14,728 bases of DNA from CAADGY01 sp900696665 (lineage in GTDB: Bacteria; Acidobacteriota; Terriglobia; Bryobacterales; Bryobacteraceae): the NCBI GenBank assembly GCA_035063885.1, contig JAPSFM010000122.1:1-14728 (forward strand), read 5' to 3'. Below the pieces are notes generated by a model that was not told where the DNA came from, searched no databases, and saw nothing but the letters and a program-made list of their open reading frames with translations. This document shows, piece after piece, positions 7,393-14,611 of the stretch. A program made the translations under genes and the position numbers. Each line of letters begins with the position of its first letter. Positions within the stretch are counted from its first letter, which is position 1.

Positions 7393-8012
7393 TGGAAGCC
7401 TGCTGGCAATGCGGACATCCCCAGCACGAGTCGCTGTTTTGCCAATTCTGTAATAGCTTGCAGCGGCCCACGCCGGATTACTATCGTTTTCTCGGGTTGG
7501 AGCGCAAGCTTTCTCTCGATTCGAAGGACCTGCAGAACCGCTTTTATAACCTTAGCCGCCTGCTTCACCCGGACCGCTATCTTCGGCGAACGCCGAAAGA
7601 ACGGCAATACTCCCTGGAGGCAACGGCGATTCTCAATGACGCTTACCGCGTTCTCCGGGATCACGTCTTGCGGGCTGAGTACGTGCTCAAAGAAGAGGGC
7701 TTCAACATCGGCGAGCAGCGTTCGGAGAACGTCCCGCCGGAACTGCTGGAAGAGGTATTCGAGTTGAACCTGGCGCTTGAAGAACTCCGCGGCGGCGACT
7801 CTTCGGCGCGCCCGCAGTTGTGCGAGGCATACGCGCGGTTTGTTGCGATGCAGGACGAAGCCGATAACCGCTTGAGCGAGTTATTCCGCCGTTACGACAC
7901 AACAGGAGACAGGGAAGCGCTGGCGGAAGTGCGCGGCGTACTGAACCGGCGCAAATATATCCGGAATCTGGTGAGCGAAGTGGAAAAGGAACTTGCGGCT
8001 TCAGCGGCGTAA
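7392..8012 (+). CDS. hscB: J-domain co-chaperone HscB with an N-terminal Cys4 motif
   Basis: DnaJ-type co-chaperone that brings IscU to HscA and stimulates its ATPase. The 206 residues fall into three parts. The first is an N-terminal C-X2-C-X9-C-X2-C motif (C4, C7, C17, C20), probably a zinc site. The second is the J domain (about 29-100) with the essential HPD at 59-61 and the conserved NDAYRVL helix. The third is a C-terminal helical IscU-binding domain (about 115-206). E. coli HscB has about 171 residues and no cysteine motif, whereas human HSCB carries a similar CWNC...CPQC segment just before its J domain. The start, at the TGATG overlap with iscA, is needed to include this motif, and it begins only three residues before the first cysteine. 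The gap to hscA is 6 bases. Confidence 0.93.
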   Translation: MEACWQCGHPQHESLFCQFCNSLQRPTPDYYRFLGLERKLSLDSKDLQNRFYNLSRLLHPDRYLRRTPKERQYSLEATAILNDAYRVLRDHVLRAEYVLKEEGFNIGEQRSENVPPELLEEVFELNLALEELRGGDSSARPQLCEAYARFVAMQDEADNRLSELFRRYDTTGDREALAEVRGVLNRRKYIRNLVSEVEKELAASAA

Positions 8013-8018
8013 ATCTTC

Positions 8019-9872
8019 ATGTCTCCCATGTTTCAAATCGATTTTGGGCGGCCGGTCAGGTCGCGAGTAGTCGGCATCGATCTGGGCACAACTAACAGCC
8101 TCGTGGCGTATATGGATTTGACCTCGCCCAAGGTGATCCCGGACCCCGGTGGTTCGCTCATCGTACCGAGTGTTGTCTCACTTTCCGGAGCGGGCGAACT
8201 GGTGGCCGGCAACGAGGGCCGGCAGATGCTGCTTACCGACCCGGAGCGCACCGTGTACTCCGTAAAGCGGCTCATGGGGAAAGGAGCCGCAGATGTGCAG
8301 GACGAACTCCAGTTGTTCCCTTTTCACATCGCCAGCGCGAGTGACGCGGTAATTCAGATCGAACTCGGTGATCGCACTTTTACGCCCCCGGAGATCTCCG
8401 CACAAATCCTGCGGCAGTTGAAGAGCAATGCGGAAGCCTATTTCGGCGAGCGGGTGACACAGGCCGTGATCACCGTGCCGGCGTACTTCAACGATGCTCA
8501 AAGGCAGGCGACGAAGGATGCTGGACGAATCGCCGGCCTGGAGGTCCTGCGTCTGGTCAACGAACCGACAGCCGCGGCGCTGGCCTATGGCCTCGACAAG
8601 CGGAAAGAGGGAGTCGTCGCCGTCTACGACCTGGGTGGCGGCACCTTCGATATCTCCATCCTTAAGCTGCACCAGGGGATCTTCGAAGTCCTGGCGACCA
8701 ATGGCGACACGCACCTGGGCGGAGATGACATCGACAATCTGTTACTCCGGATCGCCCTGGAAGATACTGCCACGGAATGGGGTGAGGACCTTTCCACGAA
8801 TCACGAGGCGATCCAGTTGCTGCGGCGGGCGGTCATCGAAGCGAAAGAGCAACTCTCCACGGTGCCTGTGACGAGCATCCGGTTGGAGTATCACGGGAAG
8901 AAGTACGAACGGGAGTTGACTCGTGAGTTGTTCGAACAGCTCATCACGCCGATTGTGGACCGGACCCTTGCTCCATGCCGCAACTGCATTCACGATGCCG
9001 GTTTGAACGTCGAACAGATCGATGAAGTAGTGCTGGTTGGCGGCTCAACGCGCATTCCGCTGGTGCGCCAGGCGGTCGAAAAACTCTTTCGCGCCAAACC
9101 GCACACGGAGTTGAATCCGGAACAGGTGGTTGCACTCGGCGCGGCGGTGCAGGCGGCGATCCTGGCCGGTGATGTAACTGATAAACTGCTGCTGGATGTA
9201 ACTCCGCTATCGCTGGGCATCGAGACCATGGGCGGAGTGGTTTCCAAGCTGATCCATCGCAACTCCACGATTCCCGCCAGCGCTACGGAAGTGTTCACCA
9301 CCGCCGTCGAAGGGCAGCGCAATGTTCTGATACATGTTGTCCAGGGCGAGCGCGAACTCGCTCGGGATTGCCGCAGTCTCGCCAGGTTCGATTTGAAAGA
9401 CATTGACCCCATGCCGGCCGGGATGGCCCGCATCGAGGTGCGATTTCTCATTGACGCCAACGGCATCCTGAATGTAACCGCGCGGGACATCCGAACGGGA
9501 AAAGAGCAGTCGATGGAAGTGAAGCCGTCTTACGGGCTCACCGACGAACAGGTGGAAGCGATGATTCGCGAATCCATCGACCTGGCCGAAGAAGACTTCA
9601 AGGCGCGGCAGGTGCGCGAGGCCCAGGTGGAAGCCGATACCATCCTGGCAGCCGTTGAAAGAGCTCGCGACAACGAAGCCTGGCTTGAACTGGATGACGA
9701 AGAGCGCAGCCGGATCGAACGGGCGGTAAATGAACTCCTGATGGCGTACCATGCGGATGATCACCTGCTTATTCGGGCGCAGATCGACAAGCTGAATACG
9801 GTCACGATGAAACTGGCGGAGAACATGATGAATACCGCCGTGCGGAGCGCTCTGAAAGGAACCAAGATCTGA
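8019..9872 (+). CDS. hscA: Specialised Hsp70 chaperone HscA
   Basis: DnaK-family ATPase dedicated to Fe-S cluster transfer from IscU. At 617 residues it matches E. coli HscA (616) and is shorter than DnaK. ATPase-domain signatures are GIDLGTTNSLVA (19-30), VPAYFNDAQRQATKDAG, YDLGGGTFDIS and VLVGGSTRIPLVRQ. The substrate-binding domain begins near LLLDVTPLSLGIETMGG and ends in a helical lid. There is no DnaK-like acidic Gly/Asp-rich tail. Placement between hscB and iscX, plus LPPVK in the neighbouring IscU, supports HscA over DnaK. The ATG at 8019 is used, but a second ATG three codons in (8028) is also possible and neither has a clear ribosome site. Confidence 0.94.
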   Translation: MSPMFQIDFGRPVRSRVVGIDLGTTNSLVAYMDLTSPKVIPDPGGSLIVPSVVSLSGAGELVAGNEGRQMLLTDPERTVYSVKRLMGKGAADVQDELQLFPFHIASASDAVIQIELGDRTFTPPEISAQILRQLKSNAEAYFGERVTQAVITVPAYFNDAQRQATKDAGRIAGLEVLRLVNEPTAAALAYGLDKRKEGVVAVYDLGGGTFDISILKLHQGIFEVLATNGDTHLGGDDIDNLLLRIALEDTATEWGEDLSTNHEAIQLLRRAVIEAKEQLSTVPVTSIRLEYHGKKYERELTRELFEQLITPIVDRTLAPCRNCIHDAGLNVEQIDEVVLVGGSTRIPLVRQAVEKLFRAKPHTELNPEQVVALGAAVQAAILAGDVTDKLLLDVTPLSLGIETMGGVVSKLIHRNSTIPASATEVFTTAVEGQRNVLIHVVQGERELARDCRSLARFDLKDIDPMPAGMARIEVRFLIDANGILNVTARDIRTGKEQSMEVKPSYGLTDEQVEAMIRESIDLAEEDFKARQVREAQVEADTILAAVERARDNEAWLELDDEERSRIERAVNELLMAYHADDHLLIRAQIDKLNTVTMKLAENMMNTAVRSALKGTKI

Positions 9873-10087
9873 TGGTCAAACTGACCTGGGACGATACCGA
9901 GAATATCGCACTGGCCCTGTACGAGAAGTATCCGGACCTGGATCCTCTCACAGTTCGTTTTACCGACATGCACAGATGGATTACCGAGCTTAACGGCTTC
10001 GGTGACGATCCGGCTCTCTCGACCGAAGGCAAGCTGGAAGGCATTCAGATGGCCTGGTACGAGGAGTGGAAGGACAACCAGGAATAG
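9872..10087 (+). CDS. iscX: IscX (YfhJ) Fe-S assembly modulator
   Basis: Small acidic protein that binds IscS and modulates cysteine desulfuration and iron supply in cluster assembly. At 71 residues it matches the family. Segments nearly identical to E. coli IscX are visible: YPDLDPLTVRFTDMHRWI (19-36) and the surrounding LTWDDTENIALALYEKY. It overlaps the hscA stop (TGATG), with AAAGGA at 9855-9860 as a distant ribosome site, and is followed by the operon terminator. In E. coli fdx lies between hscA and iscX; here there is no space for it. Confidence 0.95.
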   Translation: MVKLTWDDTENIALALYEKYPDLDPLTVRFTDMHRWITELNGFGDDPALSTEGKLEGIQMAWYEEWKDNQE

Positions 10088-10107
10088 GCCGCAGCGTTTC
10101 GACACCC

Positions 10108-10140
10108 AAACCCCAGGGACAGCCGTCTCCGGGGTTTTTT
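10108..10140 (+). terminator. Rho-independent terminator of the isc operon
   Basis: AAACCCC (10108-10114) pairs with GGGGTTT (10131-10137). After one A/C mismatch the stem continues as GGGAC with GTCTC (one G-T pair) around the four-base loop AGCC. A run of six T, then ATT, follows. It begins 20 bases after the iscX stop and finishes only a few bases before the sulfatase ATG. Confidence 0.88.
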
Positions 10141-10143
10141 ATT

Positions 10144-11661
10144 ATGGGGCAAATGGAACTTACCCGTCGAGGGCTCCTGAAGGCCAGTGCATTCGGAATT
10201 CTTTCGAAACGCGGGATTGCCGCCGCGAAGCGCCCGAACGTTCTCTTTCTGATGGCCGACCAGCACCGCGGCGACTGTCTAGGCGCCGATGGCAATCGTG
10301 CTATCCGGACACCAAACCTGGACCGCATCGCCGCCGGAGGCGTACGCTTTCGCTGCGCCTATTCTTCCACGCCGACTTGCACTCCCGCGCGAGCCGGGTT
10401 GCTGACAGGCATGTCCCCATGGAACCACGGCATGCTCGGCTACGGGCGTGTTGCCGTAAAGTATCCTGTCGAAATGCCGCGCGCCATGCGGGAGGCGGGC
10501 TACTACACAACGGGTATCGGCAAGATGCATTGGCACCCCCAACGCAATTTGCACGGATTCCACCAGGTGCTGTTGGACGAATCCGGGCGAGTGGAATCGC
10601 CGGATTTCCGAAGCGACTATCGCGCGTGGTTCTGGTCGGAAGCGCCGGGACTCAATCCCGATGCCACCGGAATCGGGTGGAACGACTACCCATCCAAAGC
10701 TTACGTACTGCCCGAACGGCTGCACCCCACGCGATGGACCGGCGACTGCGCGGTGCGGTTTCTCGAGGGGTATCGGCGCCCGGAGCCTTTTTTTCTGAAA
10801 GTCTCATTCGCCCGCCCGCATTCGCCGTACGATCCGCCCCAGCGATTCATGGACCTCTATGCCGATGCGAATCTCCCGGAAGCGCACATTGCACCATGGG
10901 CTGTACGATACCGCGAACGCAACAGCGATCGTTACGATATCTGGCGCGGCGACCTGGGGCCCGCGCAGGTGCGGAGTTCACGGCAGGGCTACTACGGTTC
11001 CGTCAGTTTCATCGATGAGCAGATCGGCAGAATTTTGGATGCGCTGGACAAGCGCGGCATGTTGGAAGAGACGCTGATTCTTTACACATCCGACCACGGC
11101 GATATGACCGGAGATCACAACCTGTGGCGCAAGTCGTACGCTTATGAGCCGTCTGCCCGCGTTCCGATGCTGATGCGCTGGCCCTCCGGAATGCTTTCAA
11201 CAAAGCGAGGACAGGTGATGGCGAATCCCGTCGAATTGCGGGATCTGCTGCCTACGTTTCTGGATACCGCGGGATCGAGTCCCAAGCGACCTCTTGATGG
11301 CGCCAGCCTGCTGTCGCTGGTGAAAAACGGCGGTAAAGAGTGGCGAACGGCGATCGACCTGGAGCACGACGTCTGCTACAGTCCCGAAAACCACTGGAGC
11401 GCATTGACCGACGGCCGCATGAAGTACATTTTCCATGCCCGCGACGGAGAAGAGCAGTTGTTTAACCTGGAATCCGACCCTCATGAGATGACCAACCTCG
11501 CCGGCGACGTTGGCAGTTCCGGCGAGTTGAAGAGGTGGCGCGAAAAGATGATAAACCATCTCGCCGTCCGGGGCCAACCCTGGGTGGTCAACGGAAAACT
11601 GGGCCTGCGGCCGGAGAGACAGACCTATTCGCCGAACTACCCAGAAGCCTTCAACCGGTAA
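10144..11661 (+). CDS. Tat-exported type I sulfatase
   Basis: Sulfatase of the alkaline-phosphatase superfamily, hydrolysing sulfate esters, probably of a polysaccharide or glycan outside the cytoplasm. The start at 10144 gives 505 residues and places a twin-arginine motif (LTRRGLLKAS) at the N-terminus; ATG 10153 is an alternative. The metal-binding start RPNVLFLMADQHRGD follows. The maturation motif C-X-P-X-R is present as C79-T-P-A-R83, so C79 should be converted to formylglycine, which needs a sulfatase-maturating enzyme encoded elsewhere. Further conserved elements are GKMHWHP, FARPHSPYDPP and the second metal cluster TSDHGDMTGDHNLW. The final 25 bases overlap the convergent treZ gene. 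It starts right behind the isc terminator with no obvious promoter of its own. The substrate cannot be deduced. Confidence 0.92.
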   Translation: MGQMELTRRGLLKASAFGILSKRGIAAAKRPNVLFLMADQHRGDCLGADGNRAIRTPNLDRIAAGGVRFRCAYSSTPTCTPARAGLLTGMSPWNHGMLGYGRVAVKYPVEMPRAMREAGYYTTGIGKMHWHPQRNLHGFHQVLLDESGRVESPDFRSDYRAWFWSEAPGLNPDATGIGWNDYPSKAYVLPERLHPTRWTGDCAVRFLEGYRRPEPFFLKVSFARPHSPYDPPQRFMDLYADANLPEAHIAPWAVRYRERNSDRYDIWRGDLGPAQVRSSRQGYYGSVSFIDEQIGRILDALDKRGMLEETLILYTSDHGDMTGDHNLWRKSYAYEPSARVPMLMRWPSGMLSTKRGQVMANPVELRDLLPTFLDTAGSSPKRPLDGASLLSLVKNGGKEWRTAIDLEHDVCYSPENHWSALTDGRMKYIFHARDGEEQLFNLESDPHEMTNLAGDVGSSGELKRWREKMINHLAVRGQPWVVNGKLGLRPERQTYSPNYPEAFNR

Positions 11662-13502
11662 ACCACAAAGCTTTCGCCGCAAAGTTGGAGCGTGGCCGCG
11701 CCATTGGATTCGAGGTGCTCCGGCGCGGTGCTTCCAGGTCCCATCCACTCTTCATCCGCGGAGTCCAGTGTTTTGGACCACGTTCCAGGCGGCAGTGCCA
11801 CCTGAATGGTCTGCTCGGATTCGCTGAAACCGAAGACGACGAGCGCCTGATCCTGCTGCGCCCAGCGGCGCATAGCGAGAGACAGGCTGTCATCGAAGCG
11901 GCTCAACTCGAGGGAATTCTTATCGAGCACGGCCAGAGCCCCGGTGCTCTTTCGCAGCCCGATCAAAGTCCTGTAGAACTCCAACATCGCCCGATGGCTG
12001 CCCGTGTTGCGCAACGAGGGGTTGAGTTTCGACTGGAGGAAGCTCTCTTCGGCCTGGGGGTCCGGCAACTCGCCCTGCCATGCGAATGCAGCAAATTCTT
12101 CCTTGCGTCCCTCCCGCACAGCCCGTACCAACTCCGGATCGGTGTGGCTTACGAAGTAGAGAAAGGGCGCCGTCTCGGCATATTCCTGGCCCATGAACAG
12201 CAGCGGGATGAACGGGGACAGCAGCACCACGCCGGCTGCCAGTTTCGCGCTTTCGAAGCTGACCATGCTCGCGAGGCGGGTGCCCAGCATTCGATTTCCG
12301 ATCTGGTCGTGATTCTGTGAGAAGACGATGAAGCGATCGGCCGCGAGATCAGCCGATGACATCCCATGGCACCGGCCGCGGTAGCAGGAGTACTGCCCGG
12401 CATAGACGAATCCCTCAGCGATCGCCCGTTCCAGATGATCGAGGCCGCCAAAGTCTGCATAATAGCCGCTTGTTTCCTTTGTGAGCAGCGTGTGCAGCGA
12501 ATGATGGAAATCGTCGTTCCACTGCGCGTCCAGTCCGTATCCTCCGTCAGCCGGAAACCGTACCAGCCGGTTATCGTTCAAATCGCTCTCAGCAATCACG
12601 TATGCCGGACGCTCCAGTTCATCCGCTACACCATGGACCGCCGCAGCCAGTTCCTCCAGGATGTGAGGCGTGGACGAATCGAAAATGGCATGGACCGCGT
12701 CCAGGCGCAATCCGTCGAAGTGATAGTCGCGTATCCAATGAACGGCATTTTCGATAAAGTAGCGCCGCACAGGCCGGCTGTCCTCACCATCGAAATTCAC
12801 CGCGGAGCCCCAGGGCGTCTGGTACTTTTCTGTGAAATACGGGCCGTACTGCCCCAGGTAGTTGCCTTCAGGGCCGAGGTGATTGTAAACGACGTCCAGA
12901 ATAACCGCGAGCCCGTGGTCATGCGCCGCATTCACCAGCCGTTTCAATCCTGTGACTCCGCCGTAGGAGGAGTGCGGCGCATAAGGATATACTCCGTCGT
13001 AGCCCCAGTTCCGCGCTCCAGGGAACTCGGCCACCGGCATTAGCTGAATGGCCGAAATGCCGGTTTCCTTTAACCGCCTGAGGGTTTTGATGATGGCGTC
13101 GAACGTTCCTTCGGTGGTATAGGTTCCTACGTGTAGTTCATAAAGAATCAGATCCTTCAAGGGCGGTGCGGCCCAGCTCTGGTCGGTCCAGGAAAAGCCG
13201 CTTTCCACAACTTCCGAGGGTCCGTGCACTCCCAGCGGCTGCGAACGCGACGCGGGGTCCGGGAAGTCTCCGCCGTCGAGATGAAACTTGTAATGGGTGC
13301 CCGTCGTGACGCCTTCCAGGACCGCCTGATAATAGCCGTCTCCCGTGGGTTCCATGGGAATTAGCCGCTCTTCGGGCAGGAACAGGCGTAACTGTACAAA
13401 CTGGGAGTAAGGCGCCCAAACCAGAAAACGGGTGGTAGCGGCCCCTAGATACTCCGCTCCTAATCGCTGGGATTCTTCAACAGATCGGGAAGAAAAACTC
13501 AC
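11637..13502 (-). CDS. treZ: Malto-oligosyltrehalose trehalohydrolase TreZ
   Basis: GH13 enzyme that releases trehalose from maltooligosyl-trehalose, the second step of the TreY/TreZ route from glycogen or maltodextrin. The product has 621 residues. An N-terminal beta-sandwich (LVWAPYSQFVQLRLF) leads into the catalytic barrel, which starts around ILYELHVGTYTTEGTF, a wording typical of TreZ. GH13 motifs are DVVYNH, the nucleophile D268 in GLRLDAVHA, the acid/base E305 in VIAESDLND and D399 in SQNHDQIG. The start codon is GTG, one codon after the stop of the upstream lipoprotein gene and in the same frame, with no clear ribosome site, so translational coupling or reinitiation is likely. No treY, treX or glgB is in the window. 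A branching enzyme (GlgB) was considered and is less likely. Confidence 0.92.
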   Translation of the reverse strand: MSFSSRSVEESQRLGAEYLGAATTRFLVWAPYSQFVQLRLFLPEERLIPMEPTGDGYYQAVLEGVTTGTHYKFHLDGGDFPDPASRSQPLGVHGPSEVVESGFSWTDQSWAAPPLKDLILYELHVGTYTTEGTFDAIIKTLRRLKETGISAIQLMPVAEFPGARNWGYDGVYPYAPHSSYGGVTGLKRLVNAAHDHGLAVILDVVYNHLGPEGNYLGQYGPYFTEKYQTPWGSAVNFDGEDSRPVRRYFIENAVHWIRDYHFDGLRLDAVHAIFDSSTPHILEELAAAVHGVADELERPAYVIAESDLNDNRLVRFPADGGYGLDAQWNDDFHHSLHTLLTKETSGYYADFGGLDHLERAIAEGFVYAGQYSCYRGRCHGMSSADLAADRFIVFSQNHDQIGNRMLGTRLASMVSFESAKLAAGVVLLSPFIPLLFMGQEYAETAPFLYFVSHTDPELVRAVREGRKEEFAAFAWQGELPDPQAEESFLQSKLNPSLRNTGSHRAMLEFYRTLIGLRKSTGALAVLDKNSLELSRFDDSLSLAMRRWAQQDQALVVFGFSESEQTIQVALPPGTWSKTLDSADEEWMGPGSTAPEHLESNGAATLQLCGESFVVYRLKASG

Positions 13503-13505
13503 TAT

Positions 13506-13946
13506 TCAGAAGCCGGGTGGCGCTGGCCGAATGACGGTGATCTCCGATTTCAGAGTCGAGACCTGGTGCTGAAGCCGGTCGATTCCGGCACCAAGGTTCG
13601 AGGCATCTTTTCTTAGAGCCGAAAGGTCTTCCGTGAGCCGGTCCAACGTTCCGCTCAATTCAGCGATCGGCTCCGAAAACGTCTGACGCCGCCGGTCCAG
13701 GCGATCGGTAAACTCCGTCTGGAGTATGTCCAGACGCGCATTCGTCGCAGTCACGTTCTTCAGTGCCTGCTCCAGGATTTCAACCGTATCCGGCAGCCCC
13801 TGCTCAACCGACTGCTCGATCAAATCGATTTGCATGCCGATCTCAGTCACTTCCCGTTGAAGTGCAAGATACGCCTCCTTGTCCTCGCAGGATAGAAGGA
13901 GGAGGGCGAAGGCTACTATGAACCACCTGGCCCATTGCGTCTTCAT
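13506..13946 (-). CDS. Small coiled-coil lipoprotein of unknown function
   Basis: Not recognised as a named family. Starting at 13946 the product has 146 residues: a signal peptide with positive start (MKTQWARW), a hydrophobic core and a lipobox LLSC with the lipidated cysteine at position 20, then an almost wholly helical body. Heptad-like spacing of I/L/V runs through the region from AYLALQREV to the C-terminus, suggesting a long coiled coil, and the tail is Pro-rich (RPAPPGF). It is probably anchored in a periplasmic membrane face. A longer reading from a TTG at 14012 would bury the signal peptide and extend past the -10 box, so it was rejected. It is in one operon with treZ, but no functional link to trehalose can be seen. 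Confidence 0.75.
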   Translation of the reverse strand: MKTQWARWFIVAFALLLLSCEDKEAYLALQREVTEIGMQIDLIEQSVEQGLPDTVEILEQALKNVTATNARLDILQTEFTDRLDRRRQTFSEPIAELSGTLDRLTEDLSALRKDASNLGAGIDRLQHQVSTLKSEITVIRPAPPGF

Positions 13947-13952
13947 ATGTAC

Positions 13953-13958
13953 ATTATA
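13953..13958 (-). promoter_or_regulatory. Consensus -10 box of the lipoprotein-treZ operon
   Basis: A perfect TATAAT on the minus strand ends six bases before the ATG at 13946, so RNA would start at or next to the A of the start codon and be leaderless. The -35 region (about 13976-13981) is poor. No Shine-Dalgarno lies between this box and the ATG. Confidence 0.6.
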
Positions 13959-14021
13959 CCGGGAAGCACAGAACACACTGATTTCGTTCGCTGAACCGGC
14001 CCTAGTGCACAAAAAGAAGCC

Positions 14022-14041
14022 ATCTCCCGTATGTGGGGGAT
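14022..14041 (+). other. Hairpin upstream of the DksA/TraR-type gene
   Basis: ATCTCCC pairs with GGGGGAT (one T-G pair) around the loop GTATGT in the divergent intergenic region. Read on the minus strand, one pair becomes an A/C mismatch and a T-rich stretch (TTCTTTTT) follows, which would resemble a terminator of antisense RNA. Its function is unknown. Confidence 0.35.
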
Positions 14042-14074
14042 ACCGTCCCGGGGGGCTGCCTGTTTAGCATATAT

Positions 14075-14082
14075 GGGAGGAG
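14075..14082 (+). promoter_or_regulatory. Strong Shine-Dalgarno of the DksA/TraR-type gene
   Basis: GGGAGGAG lies five bases before the ATG at 14088 and sets that start over the upstream in-frame candidate at 14031. Confidence 0.8.
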
Positions 14083-14087
14083 ATACC

Positions 14088-14462
14088 ATGACCGAGGCAC
14101 GGATCGCGAAATTCCGGAAGGTGTTGATTGCCAGGGAGCGGGAACTGCAACAAAGACTGGAACATCCGGAGGGAATTTCCGTTCAGCAGCAGCCGGAACA
14201 GCAGGACGTTGGGCGGCAGCGCCTCGACATAGACGTATCCATAGGGAGTCTGGTCGTGGAGTGGGAACTGTTGCGCAATATTCGCGAGGCGCTTCACCGG
14301 ATGGAGTGCGGCATTTACGGCATCTGCGGCGTGTGTGATGGGCCTGTAGGCATTCGCCGCCTGAATGCGCTGCCCTGGGCTCCCTTCTGTGTGAAATGCC
14401 AGTCCGCAATGGAGTCAGGCGATATATTGTGCCTCCCGGGCAGTCAGCCTGCGGCCGCCTGA
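14088..14462 (+). CDS. DksA/TraR-family zinc-finger protein
   Basis: A 124-residue protein with an N-terminal helix and a C-terminal Cys4 zinc finger: C80-X2-C83 and C101-X2-C104, enclosing GPVGIRRLNALPWAPF, very close to the DksA finger (EIGIRRLEARP). DksA and TraR bind in the RNA polymerase secondary channel and alter initiation, often with ppGpp. Here the acidic DXXDXA tip motif of DksA is not conserved; the matching stretch reads QQDVGRQ (around residue 40), so polymerase control in the DksA manner is uncertain. Proteins of this general shape also occur as stress-linked zinc-finger proteins of unknown role. Two more cysteines, C74 and C115, flank the finger. It is transcribed divergently from the lipoprotein-treZ pair. 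Confidence 0.85.
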   Translation: MTEARIAKFRKVLIARERELQQRLEHPEGISVQQQPEQQDVGRQRLDIDVSIGSLVVEWELLRNIREALHRMECGIYGICGVCDGPVGIRRLNALPWAPFCVKCQSAMESGDILCLPGSQPAAA

Positions 14463-14465
14463 ATC

Positions 14466-14600
14466 CACACTCAACGCACAGAGCACGAATGGGATCGATC
14501 GGAAGCCGCGCGTAGCGCGGGCACCAGTGCGGCGATCAGCGCAACAACCCCAGCATCGCCGAGCGCCCCGCCGTTTCCCGGGCTCCTGAAATCTGCTGGC
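14466..14600 (-). pseudogene. Decayed C-terminus of an FtsX/MacB-like (ADOP-type) permease
   Basis: The minus strand encodes recognisable permease C-terminal pieces spread over three frames: GARETAGRSAMLG, then VVALIAALVPALRAAS, then IDPIRALCVE. Joined, they match the usual last transmembrane helix and tail of MacB/FtsX-like permeases (ALVPALRAA-IDPIRALR-E). Two small indels, near 14550 and 14500, break the frame, and there is no intact gene. The 5' side stops at the insertion-sequence end near 14600. The large orphan permease family known from acidobacteria (ADOP) is the likely source. The reading is by eye and would need a translated search. Confidence 0.6.
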
Positions 14601-14611
14601 TGACCACTGAC

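Noticed and set aside
8019..9872. Housekeeping DnaK instead of HscA
   Set aside because: Length, missing acidic tail, and position between hscB and iscX all favour HscA.
10066..10143. Extended N-terminus of the sulfatase starting at 10066
   Set aside because: It would overlap the iscX end and translate the terminator; the Tat signal begins naturally at 10144 or 10153.
10002..11018. Plus-strand frame of 338 codons overlapping iscX and the sulfatase
   Set aside because: It crosses the terminator, is Arg/Ser/Pro-rich out-of-frame translation, and is displaced by two clearly conserved genes.
11535..12320. 261-codon plus-strand frame across the sulfatase end and treZ
   Set aside because: It is antisense to the catalytic part of treZ and has no conserved motif.
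13947..14012. Extended N-terminus of the lipoprotein from a TTG at 14012
   Set aside because: It would place 22 residues before a clear lipoprotein signal peptide and lies upstream of the -10 box.
14505..14521. CCGCGC-GTA-GCGCGG hairpin as a terminator of the DksA/TraR-type gene
   Set aside because: No T run follows, and the bases are explained as part of the permease remnant (the PALRAA-coding stretch).
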